Source: Mycobacterium sp. D16Q13 (lineage in GTDB: Bacteria > Actinomycetota > Actinomycetes > Mycobacteriales > Mycobacteriaceae). From it: a DNA stretch of 64,000 nucleotides. The number at the start of each line of letters is the position of its first letter. Position 1 is the stretch's first letter. Under the pieces are notes generated by a model. The model worked only from the letters and a program-made list of their open reading frames with translations, was not told the DNA's origin and did not search any database. The stretch is taken from NCBI RefSeq assembly GCF_002013375.1, contig NZ_MAEW01000020.1, positions 1 through 64,000 of the forward strand. Reading direction: 5' to 3'. The position numbers and the translations under genes were made by a program. This document shows, piece after piece, positions 27,270-36,690 of the stretch.

Positions 27270-27276
27270 AGGCGCG

Positions 27277-27849
27277 CTAGGTCAATGTTTTTCCCTCGGC
27301 CAGTAGCTCGACGTATTGGACGATCCGCCGGGTGCGGGTCTCCGGCTTCTTGATGGTGGCGAGCCGGAACAGGAACGGCCAGCGTGCCGTTTTGGTCAGC
27401 GAGTCGAAGAACCGCTGCGCGTTGGGCTGGGCCCGCAGTGCCTGTGCGAAGTCGTCGGGGACCTCGATGGTGGCCTGCGAGCTGTAGGCGGCGTCCCAGC
27501 GACCATCCGCCTTGGCGGCGTCCACCTCACGTGCGCCGGCCGGTCGGACGCGGCCCTCCTTGGTGAGACGTTCGATGTGGCCCACGTTGATCTTCGACCA
27601 GGTGCTGCGGGCACGGCGCGGGGTGAACATACGCAAGGTGTACGTCTCGTCGAGCGATTTGGCTTGTCCGTCGATCCAGCCGAAGCAGAGCGCTTCTTCC
27701 AGGGCTTCCTTGTGGTTGATGCTGGCGATCCCGCTGGCCTTCTTGGCCATCTTGATCCACACGCCGGGGGAGTCCTCGTGGTTCTCCTCCAGCCAGGTTT
27801 CCCAGTCTTGTTGGGAGGCAAAGTAGATGGTGGGACGCTCGACGGCCAT
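27277..27849 (-). CDS. YdeI/OmpD-associated family protein
   Basis: This 190-residue protein matches the YdeI/OmdA family. Features are the N-terminal FASQQDWETWLEENHEDSPGVWIKM segment (read in two parts), EALCFGWIDGQAKSLD (about 52-67), MFTPRRARSTWSKIN (about 74-88) and a C-terminal DUF1905-like/OmdA helix region. Family members have been linked to peptide or bacteriocin resistance in Gram-negative bacteria; the role in mycobacteria is unknown. Confidence 0.85.
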   Translation of the reverse strand: MAVERPTIYFASQQDWETWLEENHEDSPGVWIKMAKKASGIASINHKEALEEALCFGWIDGQAKSLDETYTLRMFTPRRARSTWSKINVGHIERLTKEGRVRPAGAREVDAAKADGRWDAAYSSQATIEVPDDFAQALRAQPNAQRFFDSLTKTARWPFLFRLATIKKPETRTRRIVQYVELLAEGKTLT

Positions 27850-28047
27850 GCGGTCACTCTATGGGTGACCAGTGACATCGAACCCTCATGACCGAGCGGT
27901 TCCGCACGGCAACATGACAAACCCTCGCCCATCGGCGCTCTCGCGAGCAACGGATCGCGCTCGCACTGGCGCCGCGACCAGCACCGTTCCACCTTTCTGC
28001 CAGATATGGTCCGCGGCGCTTCAGCCATTCCACAGAGAACAAGTAGG

Positions 28048-28056
28048 TTGTCCACA
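28048..28056 (+). promoter_or_regulatory. Perfect DnaA box at the nat start
   Basis: TTGTCCACA, the mycobacterial DnaA-box consensus, ends 2 nt before the nat ATG. It is flanked by weaker TTCCACA-core elements at 28026-28034 and, reversed, at 28060-28068. Together they form an interrupted palindrome over the translation start. Confidence 0.45.
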
Positions 28057-28058
28057 CC

Positions 28059-28895
28059 ATGTGGAACGGAGACGAGCTCGAGCTCGACGAATACCTGGCC
28101 TTCATAGGCTTCTACGGCGCCCGGTCGCCGTCCTTGGACACCCTGCGCCGCCTGCAGCGCGGACATGTCCTGAACATCAAGTGGGAGAACCTGGATGCGG
28201 TGCTGCACAAGCACGTCGCGTTGGATATCCCGACGGTTCAAGCGAAGTTGTTGCGCAGCCCCCGCGGCGGCTACTGCTATGAGCACGTCGCGCTTTTCGC
28301 CGCCGTCCTCGAGCGCCTCGGTTTCGACTTCTTTGGCATTCAGGGCCGGGTGCAGATGGGCGCCACCACTATTCGGCCGTCGACCCACGGCATGCTCGTG
28401 GTCCAACTTGACGGACAACGATGGCTTTGTGATGTCGGGTTCGGTACCAGTCCACTTGCGCCCATCCGTCTCGTCGACGAAGACGTCATCAGCGATGGGT
28501 CCTGGACGTACCAGCTGCGCCGCGGCGAGGTCACACCCGGCGCCGATGGTTGGATCCTGTCGGAGGCCGCCGGGGACGGGACGCAGCCTGGGTGGATGAG
28601 CCGGTACACCTTTGTGCTCCAACCTCAGTACCCGATCGACTATCGCGGGGCCAGCTACTTTGTCGCATCGAGTCCTCATTCACCCTTCAGCACAAGAGTT
28701 TTCGTACAACGCATAGCACCCGAACACGCGTACATCCTGGACCACCGGGAGCTGCATGCCATTCGGCCCGGCATCGGCAGAGACACTCGGCACCTGACAC
28801 CCAACGGGGTACTGGTCGCTCTCCAAGAACTCTTCGACATCGAATTGGACGCCGATAACTCGTCCCTGCTGTTGGAGAGGTTGTCCGCGCAGTAA
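28059..28895 (+). CDS. nat: Arylamine N-acetyltransferase
   Basis: This 278-residue enzyme transfers acetyl from acetyl-CoA to arylamines and hydrazines (isoniazid and p-aminosalicylate are known substrates of mycobacterial homologues). The catalytic triad is visible: Cys73 in RGGYCYEH, His110 in THGMLV and Asp125 in CDVGFG. The length is normal for the family. It is followed 11 nt later by the ICMT-like gene, suggesting co-transcription. Confidence 0.95.
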   Translation: MWNGDELELDEYLAFIGFYGARSPSLDTLRRLQRGHVLNIKWENLDAVLHKHVALDIPTVQAKLLRSPRGGYCYEHVALFAAVLERLGFDFFGIQGRVQMGATTIRPSTHGMLVVQLDGQRWLCDVGFGTSPLAPIRLVDEDVISDGSWTYQLRRGEVTPGADGWILSEAAGDGTQPGWMSRYTFVLQPQYPIDYRGASYFVASSPHSPFSTRVFVQRIAPEHAYILDHRELHAIRPGIGRDTRHLTPNGVLVALQELFDIELDADNSSLLLERLSAQ

Positions 28896-28905
28896 GCGTC
28901 GACAT

Positions 28906-29610
28906 ATGACTCAGGCCATTCCGTCGAAAAAACGACTGCTGGTCAAGCTGCTCACCGCCAACATCGTCTCGACCGTGGTGCTGGGCGGGTTGATGCTGTT
29001 GGCCGCGGGGACGTGGAACTGGCCTCAGCTATGGACCCTGATGATCGAGATCACCGTCCTCAACATCGGCGTGCACCTGTGGCTGCTGAATGAGAACCCT
29101 GCGCTGCTGGCGGAGCGGCTTGGTTCACCTCGTCAGCCAGACCAAACGACCTGGGACAAGGTCTTCATGGTGTTTGCGATCGTGGGCATGCCGATCTGGT
29201 TCGCCGTGCCGGGGTTCGACCATCGCTGGGGTTGGTCGGACGTTCCCCTATGGGTTGAGGTGATGGGCGCAGTACTCGTCGCCGTCTCGTTGTTGTCGAT
29301 GATCCTCGTCTTCCGCGCCAACAGCTTTGCCGCACCCATCGTGAAAGTGCAGGCAGCACGAGGACACTCGATCGCCGACACCGGCCCCTACGCGTACGTG
29401 CGGCATCCGATGTACGCGGGGGCCATCCCATTCCTCATCGGCATGCCGCTGCTGCTGGGATCCTGGTACGGGCTGATCGGATCAACGGTGACCATCATCG
29501 CGCTGGGGTTTCGAGCTGTGGGGGAGGAGCGGTTGCTCACCCGCGAACTCGACGGCTATCCCGAGTACGCGGCTCGCGTCCGCTACCGGCTGGTGCCCGG
29601 CTTCTGGTGA
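28906..29610 (+). CDS. Isoprenylcysteine carboxyl methyltransferase-like membrane protein
   Basis: This 234-residue polytopic protein has about five membrane segments. The C-terminal SAM-binding motif of the ICMT/PEMT superfamily is GPYAYVRHPMYAG (about 160-172), followed by EERLLTRELDGYPEYAARVRYRLVP in two adjacent stretches. Bacterial members methylate small lipids or isoprenoids rather than prenylated proteins; the substrate is unknown. It lies directly downstream of nat. Confidence 0.88.
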   Translation: MTQAIPSKKRLLVKLLTANIVSTVVLGGLMLLAAGTWNWPQLWTLMIEITVLNIGVHLWLLNENPALLAERLGSPRQPDQTTWDKVFMVFAIVGMPIWFAVPGFDHRWGWSDVPLWVEVMGAVLVAVSLLSMILVFRANSFAAPIVKVQAARGHSIADTGPYAYVRHPMYAGAIPFLIGMPLLLGSWYGLIGSTVTIIALGFRAVGEERLLTRELDGYPEYAARVRYRLVPGFW

Positions 29611-29739
29611 TCTATCGGCGCCCCCCGCGCCCCATCTGGATCTTGATCCGCGACAAGCCGATCAACTGCGCAACCGACAACCTGCACGGCGCTGCTCCAC
29701 CCGCAAATTCGATGGAACCGAATCTGGCATACCGGCGTC

Positions 29740-29908
29740 TCAAGTACTTAGAGGTGGAATCTGGGCACTTCCAAGCTCCTCCCACCCGTTCTTCGGCCCT
29801 CCATCGAATCGACGAGCCTCTGCACCTTGCCGATGTACGCCGCTAGATCTTGGACGCCCCCGCCAAACCAGCCAGCTTCTCGGTGTCGACGCTGAACTTT
29901 AAGATCAA
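29740..29908 (-). pseudogene. Frameshifted small ORF remnant, helical ESX-like protein
   Basis: Between the ICMT-like gene and gyrB, one frame reads ILKFSVDTEKLAGLAGASK from a TTG (29906-29908) and then hits a stop. Shifting by one base gives LAAYIGKVQRLVDSMEG, and a second shift gives KNGWEELGSAQIPPLST and a TGA at 29740-29742. The three segments join smoothly into about 55 residues with amphipathic helices and a GWEELG turn, resembling small WXG100-type proteins. Two single-base deletions would explain it. No intact gene is seen elsewhere in this 338-bp gap. Family assignment is tentative. Confidence 0.5.
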
Positions 29909-29948
29909 ATTGAATCCGCAACTATCTCGCCGGTTCGACTGACGACCA

Positions 29949-31976
29949 CTACACGTCGAGGAAGCGCACGTCCCTGGCGTTTCGGGTGATGAAGCTGCGG
30001 CGCGCCTCGACGTCCTCGCCCATCAGAATCGAGAACAGCTCATCGGCCGCGGCGGCATCATCGAGGGTCACCTGACGCAGCACGCGCACGGACGGATCCA
30101 TGGTGGTCTCCCACAGTTCCTTGGCGTCCATCTCGCCCAGACCCTTGTATCGCTGGATGCCGTCGTCCTTGTTGATCTTCTTGCCAGCCTTGAGCCCGGC
30201 TTCCATCAACCCATCGCGCTCGCGATCCGAGTACGCGAACTCGGGCAGGGAGCGCTGCCACTTGAGCTTGTACAGCGGCGGCTGCGCCAGGAAGATGTGT
30301 CCGTGCTCGACCAGCGGGCGCATGAACCGGAACAGCAGCGTCAGCAGCAGCGTCGAAATGTGTTGGCCGTCAACGTCGGCGTCGGCCATCAGCACGATCT
30401 TGTGATACCGCAGCTTGGCGAGATCGAACTCGTCGTGAATACCGGTGCCGAGCGCCGTGATGATCGCCTGGACTTCCGTGTTCTTCAAAACCCGGTCGAT
30501 ACGGGCCTTTTCGACGTTGATGATCTTGCCGCGCAGCGGCAGAATCGCCTGGAACATCGAGTCGCGGCCGCTCTTGGCCGAACCACCGGCCGAGTCGCCC
30601 TCCACCACATACAGTTCGGACTTGGATGGATCGGTGGAGCGGCAGTCGGCCAGCTTGCCGGGCAGCCCGCCGATATCGGTGGCGCTCTTGCGGCGGACCA
30701 GCTCGCGTGCCTTGCGCGCTGCGATACGCGCCTGCGCCGACGAAACCGCCTTATTTACAACAGTTTTCGCGTCGGCGGGGTTCGAGTCGAACCAGTGCTG
30801 CAGCTGCTCGTTACACACCTTCTGCACAAACGACTTGACCTCGGTGTTACCCAGCTTGGTCTTGGTCTGACCCTCGAACTGCGGCTCGCCCACCTTCACC
30901 GAGATGACCGCGGCCAAGCCCTCACGAATGTCATCGCCGGTGAGGTTGGTGTCCTTCTCCTTGAGGAGCTTCTTCTCCTTGGCGTACTTGTTGACCACCG
31001 TCGTGAGCGCCGCGCGGAATCCTTCCTCGTGCGTACCGCCCTCGTGGGTGTTGATGGTGTTGGCGAAGGTGTGCACCGACTCGGAGTAGCCGGCGTTCCA
31101 CTGCATCGCGATCTCCACCTCATGGCCCTCGCCCTTGCCGGAGAAGTCGACGATGGTGGAGTGGATAGCTGATTTGGTGCGGTTGATGTGCTTGACGAAG
31201 TCGACCAAGCCGTCGGGGTAGTGGAAGACGCGGTTCTTAACCTTATGCGGCGCAGCTGATTCCGCAGCCTGCTCTTCTGCTGTTTTGGGTGCCTCAGCGG
31301 TATCGCTGACCACTTCATCCGTCACATCCGCGTTGCTCACTCGCTCGTCGGTGAGCTTGATGGTCAGGCCCTTGTTGAGGAAGGCCTGCTCTTGCAAACG
31401 CCTGGCGACCGTCTCGAAGTCGTAGGTAGTGGTCTCGAAGATGTTCGGATCCGCCCAGAATCGGACCGTGGTGCCCGTCTTCTTGGTGGCGGCGCCCTGC
31501 TGCAGCGTTCCCGGCACGGACGCGGTGTACACCTGCTGCCACTCGTGCCCGTCACGCAGGATCTCCAACTCAACCTTTGTCGAGAGCGCGTTCACCACGG
31601 AGATACCCACACCGTGCAGACCGCCGGACACTGCGTAGGAGTCCGAGTCGAACTTGCCTCCGGCGTGCAGCTGCGTCATAACGACGTCGACAGTCGGGAT
31701 TCCGGAGGCATGCATGGCCACCGGGATACCGCGGCCGTCGTCCTTGACCTGGATACCGCCGTCCTCAAGCATCGTCACCTCGACAGTGGTGGCATACCCG
31801 GCCATCGCCTCATCGACGGAGTTATCGACAACTTCCCAGATCAGATGATGCAAACCGCGCTCACCGGTGGACCCGATGTACATGCCCGGGCGTTTCCGGA
31901 CCGCCTCGAGCCCCTCTAGGATGGTGATCGAGTCGGCACTGTATTCGCTCTTGGCACTCTTCTTCGGCGCAGCCAC
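29949..31976 (-). CDS. gyrB: DNA gyrase subunit B
   Basis: This 675-residue ATPase subunit has a GHKL domain (about 1-210) with EVVDNSVDEAMAG and GGLHGVG, the transducer domain, and the TOPRIM domain with EGDSAGGSAKSGRD and DADVDGQHI. A C-terminal QRYKGLGEMD lies near residue 620. An acidic/Ala-rich insert (about 222-245) separates transducer strands. The Shine-Dalgarno AGGAGA lies about 9 nt before the ATG. The 213 bp upstream holds the promoter and separates it from the DUF721-recF group. Confidence 0.97.
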   Translation of the reverse strand: MAAPKKSAKSEYSADSITILEGLEAVRKRPGMYIGSTGERGLHHLIWEVVDNSVDEAMAGYATTVEVTMLEDGGIQVKDDGRGIPVAMHASGIPTVDVVMTQLHAGGKFDSDSYAVSGGLHGVGISVVNALSTKVELEILRDGHEWQQVYTASVPGTLQQGAATKKTGTTVRFWADPNIFETTTYDFETVARRLQEQAFLNKGLTIKLTDERVSNADVTDEVVSDTAEAPKTAEEQAAESAAPHKVKNRVFHYPDGLVDFVKHINRTKSAIHSTIVDFSGKGEGHEVEIAMQWNAGYSESVHTFANTINTHEGGTHEEGFRAALTTVVNKYAKEKKLLKEKDTNLTGDDIREGLAAVISVKVGEPQFEGQTKTKLGNTEVKSFVQKVCNEQLQHWFDSNPADAKTVVNKAVSSAQARIAARKARELVRRKSATDIGGLPGKLADCRSTDPSKSELYVVEGDSAGGSAKSGRDSMFQAILPLRGKIINVEKARIDRVLKNTEVQAIITALGTGIHDEFDLAKLRYHKIVLMADADVDGQHISTLLLTLLFRFMRPLVEHGHIFLAQPPLYKLKWQRSLPEFAYSDRERDGLMEAGLKAGKKINKDDGIQRYKGLGEMDAKELWETTMDPSVRVLRQVTLDDAAAADELFSILMGEDVEARRSFITRNARDVRFLDV

Positions 31977-32189
31977 GATCGACTTTGTCTCCTGTCTGGA
32001 AGTAACGACTCTCGCGGGCCATAGACCCAGCGATCCGTGTTAGCACCATCCTACTGGTCTGTACCGACGGCACCTAGTTTCAGGGCATGTTTCATCCCCT
32101 CTATTTACGCCGTCCGTCGCATATCTCGGATTGACCCGTGTCAGGACGCTCTGGACACCGGTTCCATCGCGCGACGCGGCGATGAGCCC

Positions 32190-32741
32190 TCAGCCGTAGG
32201 TGTCGCGCGGACCGCGTCCGGCGATATGCCGGGGGCCCTTGCGCCAGGACGGCGCGGTCGGTCCGGAGATCTTCAAACTGGTCACCACACCGTCTCCGAC
32301 GGCCGCCGCGATCTTCGCCAGCAGCTGTGCCTGCACCAGCCGCAGCTGTGTCGCCCACGCCGTGGACTCCGCAGCCACCGTCAGCACACCCTCGTTCAAG
32401 GCGGTCGGTGTCGCGTGTGCGGCGATCTGCTCACCGACGACGGCATCCCACCGTCCAAACACGGCGCCCTCGGACACCCGCGAGGACCATCCGCGCCGGT
32501 TCGCCAAATCTCCTGCGGCCCTTCCCAACAGCTGTGGGTCTCGGGCATCGGGACCTGGGCCCGACCAGGTGCGTCGCCCTCCAGCCACCGTGCGGCGCTG
32601 CTGCGGAGATCTACCGCCCCTGCCGACGTCTTTGCCCTGCTGCTTAGCCGCACCGCGGGCTTCTTCAAGCACCCGGCGCACCAAATCCATCCCTGTCACC
32701 CCGGCCAAGTGCTCCGGCGGCCAGGCCTCTTCCTCACTCAT
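32190..32741 (-). CDS. DUF721 (DciA-like) protein
   Basis: This 183-residue protein has a basic N-terminal region and a C-terminal DUF721 domain (about 80-165; VFGRWDAVVGEQIAAHATPTAL and WATQLRLVQAQLL). DUF721/DciA proteins are the predicted or demonstrated loaders of the replicative helicase DnaB in bacteria lacking DnaC. The ATG overlaps the recF stop by 8 nt, so it is coupled to recF. Conserved placement next to recF and gyrB supports a replication role. Confidence 0.85.
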   Translation of the reverse strand: MSEEEAWPPEHLAGVTGMDLVRRVLEEARGAAKQQGKDVGRGGRSPQQRRTVAGGRRTWSGPGPDARDPQLLGRAAGDLANRRGWSSRVSEGAVFGRWDAVVGEQIAAHATPTALNEGVLTVAAESTAWATQLRLVQAQLLAKIAAAVGDGVVTSLKISGPTAPSWRKGPRHIAGRGPRDTYG

Positions 32742-33882
32742 ACGCCACCGACTTTCGTCCCGAGGAATCTTCCTGCACATCGACGGTAACGGTGCGTGCC
32801 AACAATTCCTCGGGAACATCGTCGGGAACTGCCGCCGTCACCAGAACCTGCTCCGCATCGGCGGCCACGGTGGCCAAAGACCGACGCCGGGCGCCATCCA
32901 ATTCCGCGAACACATCGTCGAGCATCAGGAGCGGATCGGTGCCGTCGGAGCGGAGCAGGTCAAAGGCCGCCAAGCGCAAGGCCAACGCGAACGACCACGA
33001 TTCCCCGTGACTGGCGAACCCCTTGGCCGGTCCGTCCCCCAGCCGCAGTTCCAGGTCATCGCGATGCGGTCCCACCAGGCAGACGCCTCGCTCAATCTCC
33101 GCCGACCGTTTGGCCACCAACCCCGCGTGCAACGCGTCCGCGAGATGCTGCACCGACAGCTCCCCCTCGACGCCCGCCACGCTGCTGCGGTACGCAATAC
33201 CCGCGGGCCGCGACGCCGGCGCCAGCAGTTGATACGACTTCTCCACCAGCGGCCGCAACTCACCCACCAATTCGATACGGGCAGAAAGTAATTCGGCGCC
33301 ATGGGCCACGAGCTGCCCATCCCACACGTCGAGGGTGTCCAGCACGCTTTGATCGTTGCGTTGCCGTAGGGCTGCCCCAGCGGTCTTGAGCAGCGCGGTG
33401 CGCTGCCGGAGTACCTTGTCGTAGTCGGCACGCACACCCGCCACTCGGGGCCGGCGCTGAATCAACAGGTCGTCGAGGAAACGCCGCCGATCGGAAGGGT
33501 CGCCGCGCACCAGGGACAGGTCTTCGGGTGCGAACAACACCGCGTGCAGGATCCCGACGATCTCCCGGGGACTGCGAACAGGAGATCGGTTGATCCGGGC
33601 CTTGTTGGCCCGACCCGCAGCAATTTCGAGGTCGACAGCCAGCTCTCGACCCTCGTTCACGACGATGGTCGATACGACCGCGCGCTCGGCACCGTTGCGG
33701 ACTAGGGGTGCATCAGTAGCTACCCGGTGAGACCCCAGAGTGGATGAATACCACAGGGCCTCAACGAGATTCGTTTTGCCGTAGCCGTTGGGTCCCACGA
33801 ACACCGTGCGCCCGGGCTCGAGCTCCAGGTCGACTCGCTCCCACGACCGGAAATCCCGCAATCCCAGCTGTCGTACGTACAC
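32734..33882 (-). CDS. recF: DNA replication and repair protein RecF
   Basis: This 382-residue SMC-like ATPase helps RecA load at gaps. Walker A is GPNGYGKTNLVEA near residue 30, the ABC-type signature region is near 290, and Walker B LLMLDDVFAELD is near residue 320. It is the third gene of the dnaN-gnd-recF group, with gnd ending 18 nt before it. Confidence 0.96.
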   Translation of the reverse strand: MYVRQLGLRDFRSWERVDLELEPGRTVFVGPNGYGKTNLVEALWYSSTLGSHRVATDAPLVRNGAERAVVSTIVVNEGRELAVDLEIAAGRANKARINRSPVRSPREIVGILHAVLFAPEDLSLVRGDPSDRRRFLDDLLIQRRPRVAGVRADYDKVLRQRTALLKTAGAALRQRNDQSVLDTLDVWDGQLVAHGAELLSARIELVGELRPLVEKSYQLLAPASRPAGIAYRSSVAGVEGELSVQHLADALHAGLVAKRSAEIERGVCLVGPHRDDLELRLGDGPAKGFASHGESWSFALALRLAAFDLLRSDGTDPLLMLDDVFAELDGARRRSLATVAADAEQVLVTAAVPDDVPEELLARTVTVDVQEDSSGRKSVAYE

Positions 33883-33900
33883 CTAGTCCACGCGCCTGCC

Positions 33901-34794
33901 TTAGCCGGAGAGACCGACGCGCTTGACCGCGTGGCCGCCGAACTGGTTGCGCAGTGCCGAAACCGCCTTCATCGCGGGCGAATCCTCCTGCCGCGAGGCG
34001 AATCGCGCGAACAAAGATGCTGCGATAACCGGAACGGGAACCCGGTGGTTGATGGCCTCTTCCACCGTCCAGCGGCCCTCGCCAGAATCCTCGGTGTATC
34101 CCGAAATCGCGTCGAAGCCGGGGTCTTCCTTCAACGCCTTGGCCAACAAATCCAGCAGCCAGGATCGCACCACAGTGCCCTTGGTCCAGGCCTGCAGCAC
34201 GGCCTGTACATCGGTGATCAGCGGCTCGGCGGCCAGCAGCTCGTATCCCTCGGCGTAGGCATGCATGAGCCCATACTCGATGCCGTTGTGGATCATCTTC
34301 GCGTAATGGCCCGCACCCACCGGTCCGGCATGCACGAAACCGTCCGCACGGTCACCCTCCGGCCGCAACGTGTCGAAGATCGGCATCGCACGAGCGACGT
34401 CCGCGTCACTGCCTCCGACCATCAATCCGTAACCATTGTCCTTGCCCCACACTCCGCCGGAGACACCCGCGTCGATATATCCAATTCCCTTGGCGGCCAA
34501 CAAATCTGCGTTGGGCTTATCCTCGGTGAACCGTGAATTACCGCCGTCGATGACGAGGTCGCCTTCAGACAACTCGTCAGCGAGCTCGGCGATCGTCTGC
34601 TGGGTGACGGGCCCGGACGGCACCATCACCCACACAACACGTGGCGCCTCGAGTGCCTCCGCCAACGCTTTGAGCGACGGCACATCGGTGACCTCCGGGC
34701 GGGGGTCGTACCCGATGACCTCATGCTCGCCGGCCCGCAGCCGATCGCGCATGTTGAAACCCATCTTGCCCAGCCCAACCAAACCTAGCTGCAT
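33901..34794 (-). CDS. gnd: 6-phosphogluconate dehydrogenase (decarboxylating), short form
   Basis: This 297-residue enzyme belongs to the short GndA/YqeC class. The Rossmann motif is GLVGLGKMGFNM at the N-terminus. Substrate-site elements are DGGNSRFTEDK (about 98-108), VSGGVWGKDNGYGLMVGG and the catalytic KMIHNGIEYG (about 178-187). It converts 6-phosphogluconate to ribulose 5-phosphate with NAD(P) reduction. Its placement between dnaN and recF is typical of rapidly growing mycobacteria and absent from M. tuberculosis. Confidence 0.93.
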   Translation of the reverse strand: MQLGLVGLGKMGFNMRDRLRAGEHEVIGYDPRPEVTDVPSLKALAEALEAPRVVWVMVPSGPVTQQTIAELADELSEGDLVIDGGNSRFTEDKPNADLLAAKGIGYIDAGVSGGVWGKDNGYGLMVGGSDADVARAMPIFDTLRPEGDRADGFVHAGPVGAGHYAKMIHNGIEYGLMHAYAEGYELLAAEPLITDVQAVLQAWTKGTVVRSWLLDLLAKALKEDPGFDAISGYTEDSGEGRWTVEEAINHRVPVPVIAASLFARFASRQEDSPAMKAVSALRNQFGGHAVKRVGLSG

Positions 34795-34843
34795 GACCCA
34801 TAACCTCCGATGACCAGTACGTATGCCGTTTGGGGCGCAAGCC

Positions 34844-36043
34844 CTAGCCGGGCAGGCGCACCGGCATCAATAGATACACATAGTCAGTTTGCGCTGCCGT
34901 GAACGGCCCGGTGCCTTCTGGGGAGCTTTGATCGTCTTCCGTAGGACGCAGCACCGCCGGGCGGCTGGGTGTGGTGAAACCGAAAGTCACCCGGCTCGAG
35001 TGCAGCGACCCCAGCCCGTCGGTCAGGTAGGTCGGGTTGAAGGCGATGGTCAGCGGTTCACCAACGAACTCAACATCCAGCTCTTCCTCGGCGCGACCCA
35101 CATCGTCAGCGCCCGCCGACAGACGCAGCAGCCCCGGCTCAAATTCCAGCCGGATCTGCGCTCCACGATCAGCAACCAGCGCAACACGTTTGATGGCTTC
35201 GACCAACTCAGCAATGGCAATCGTCGCCAAGGCGGTGTGCTCGGTCGGCAACAACTGGCGGAACTTGGGGAATTCGGCGTCAAGGAGGCGGGTGGTGCTG
35301 CGCTTGCCGTTGCTGACAATTCCGAGCAGGCCCTCGGATCCGATGGCCGAACCGGCTCCTAGCGCAAGCTGCACATCTGACCCGCTCGATGCCGACTTTG
35401 CCGCTTCGGACAACGTCTTGGCCGGTACCAGCACGGCGGCGTTGATCTCACCTGCGCCCGAGGTCCACTTCAGCTCGCGAACTGCCAAGCGGAATCGGTC
35501 GGTTGCCGCCAAAACCACTGTGTCGCCATTGATTTCAACACGGATACCGGTAAGCATCGGAAGGGTGTCGTCCTTGCCCGCGGCGACCGCGACCTGACCG
35601 ATCGCCTCCGAGAACACGTCGGCACCCAGTGCACCGGTCTCCTCCGGCAGCGAAGGCAGTGCCGGGTAATCCTCGACCGGCATGCTCGGCAGCGAGAACT
35701 TCGCGCTTCCGCAGCTGATCAGCAGCCGCGTGCCCTCCAGGGCTACATCGACCGGCTTGTTGGGCAGTGATCGCGTGATATCCGAGAGCAATCGGCCCGA
35801 TACGAGCGCGCTACCGGAGGCTGCGACCTCGGCCGGCACCTGTACCTGTGAGGAAACTTCGTAATCGAAGCCCGACAACCTCAAACCGGCGTCATGCGCG
35901 GTCAGCAGCACACCCGCCAGCACCGGAACCGTCGGCCGGGAGGGCAGACTCCGCGCGACCCACGCCACCGAATCGGCGAAGTCATCACGCGCGACCCTGA
36001 ACTTCAGGCTGGTGTCTGCGGCAGTGGGGCTCGCAAGATCCAT
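34844..36043 (-). CDS. dnaN: DNA polymerase III beta sliding clamp
   Basis: This 399-residue clamp has three repeated clamp domains and a C-terminus ending YVYLLMPVRLPG, the usual hydrophobic pocket edge. The start is the ATG of MDLASPTAAD after GAAGGG; a longer open frame upstream runs into the origin and is rejected. It is the first gene downstream of oriC on the dnaA side. Confidence 0.97.
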   Translation of the reverse strand: MDLASPTAADTSLKFRVARDDFADSVAWVARSLPSRPTVPVLAGVLLTAHDAGLRLSGFDYEVSSQVQVPAEVAASGSALVSGRLLSDITRSLPNKPVDVALEGTRLLISCGSAKFSLPSMPVEDYPALPSLPEETGALGADVFSEAIGQVAVAAGKDDTLPMLTGIRVEINGDTVVLAATDRFRLAVRELKWTSGAGEINAAVLVPAKTLSEAAKSASSGSDVQLALGAGSAIGSEGLLGIVSNGKRSTTRLLDAEFPKFRQLLPTEHTALATIAIAELVEAIKRVALVADRGAQIRLEFEPGLLRLSAGADDVGRAEEELDVEFVGEPLTIAFNPTYLTDGLGSLHSSRVTFGFTTPSRPAVLRPTEDDQSSPEGTGPFTAAQTDYVYLLMPVRLPG

Positions 36044-36690
36044 GAATACCCTTCGCTTCCTCGTCGTCCAGGTCGGACTGTCTTCACACAAAAATCCCTG
36101 ATAGCCATCGTGGCACGTCCGGGTGACAGTGTTGACAGCGCATCGGCGGCCGTCCGGCATGGGCCGGGGCACCGTGCACAAGTCCTGTCACTCGGAGTGG
36201 GAAGCCGACTGGCCACGCGGCTTCCGAAGCACAACCGTAGATGCTTTCGACGCATCGGGAAAGCGGATCGGTCTCTCGAAAGATCCCTTTCGTCCATCGT
36301 TCGGTTACCGGCTCGACCAACCATGTTGACGCGTCCATCCACACAGCTGCTTTTAAAGAGGAAGATTAGATAGAGATTTAAGCAGTATTAGTAGGTGCTG
36401 TGGAATCTGTGGACAGACAAGTGTTGTCGCATGACAGAGGCCCAGCCGGGGTGTCAGGGGATTGTGGATTCAGACGCGGTTCTCAGCCGGCGGGTGTGGA
36501 CCAGATGTCGTTCGTTCAGCAACCCCCAATCGATTCCAGGTTTGCCCCACAGCAGTCCACAGTCCTGTGCACAACCTTCACTGGTGTGGATGTGACGTGT
36601 GAGCCACACGAGGTGACAAAAAATCGTCGAGAAAAATGTTGAAAAGTCTTGAAATACGCGCGTGTTGAGCGCCGGAATGGGTGCGGCGCG
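36044..36690. other. oriC: dnaA-dnaN intergenic region
   Basis: This gene-free stretch lies between dnaN and the dnaA terminator. Degenerate DnaA boxes occur at 36335-36343, 36399-36407, 36408-36416 (TGTGGACAG, one mismatch), 36463-36471, 36495-36503 (TGTGGACCA, one mismatch), 36553-36561 and 36585-36593, mostly on one strand. An AT-rich segment at about 36351-36391 (TTTTAAAG to GTATTA) is the likely unwinding element; a second A-rich patch is at 36617-36655. The position between dnaA and dnaN is the established mycobacterial origin. Confidence 0.9.

Noticed and set aside
29607..29846. 79-codon plus-strand frame overlapping the ICMT-like stop by GTGA
   Set aside because: No recognisable product, no ribosome site and it runs antisense to the frameshifted minus-strand remnant, which is the better explanation of the region.
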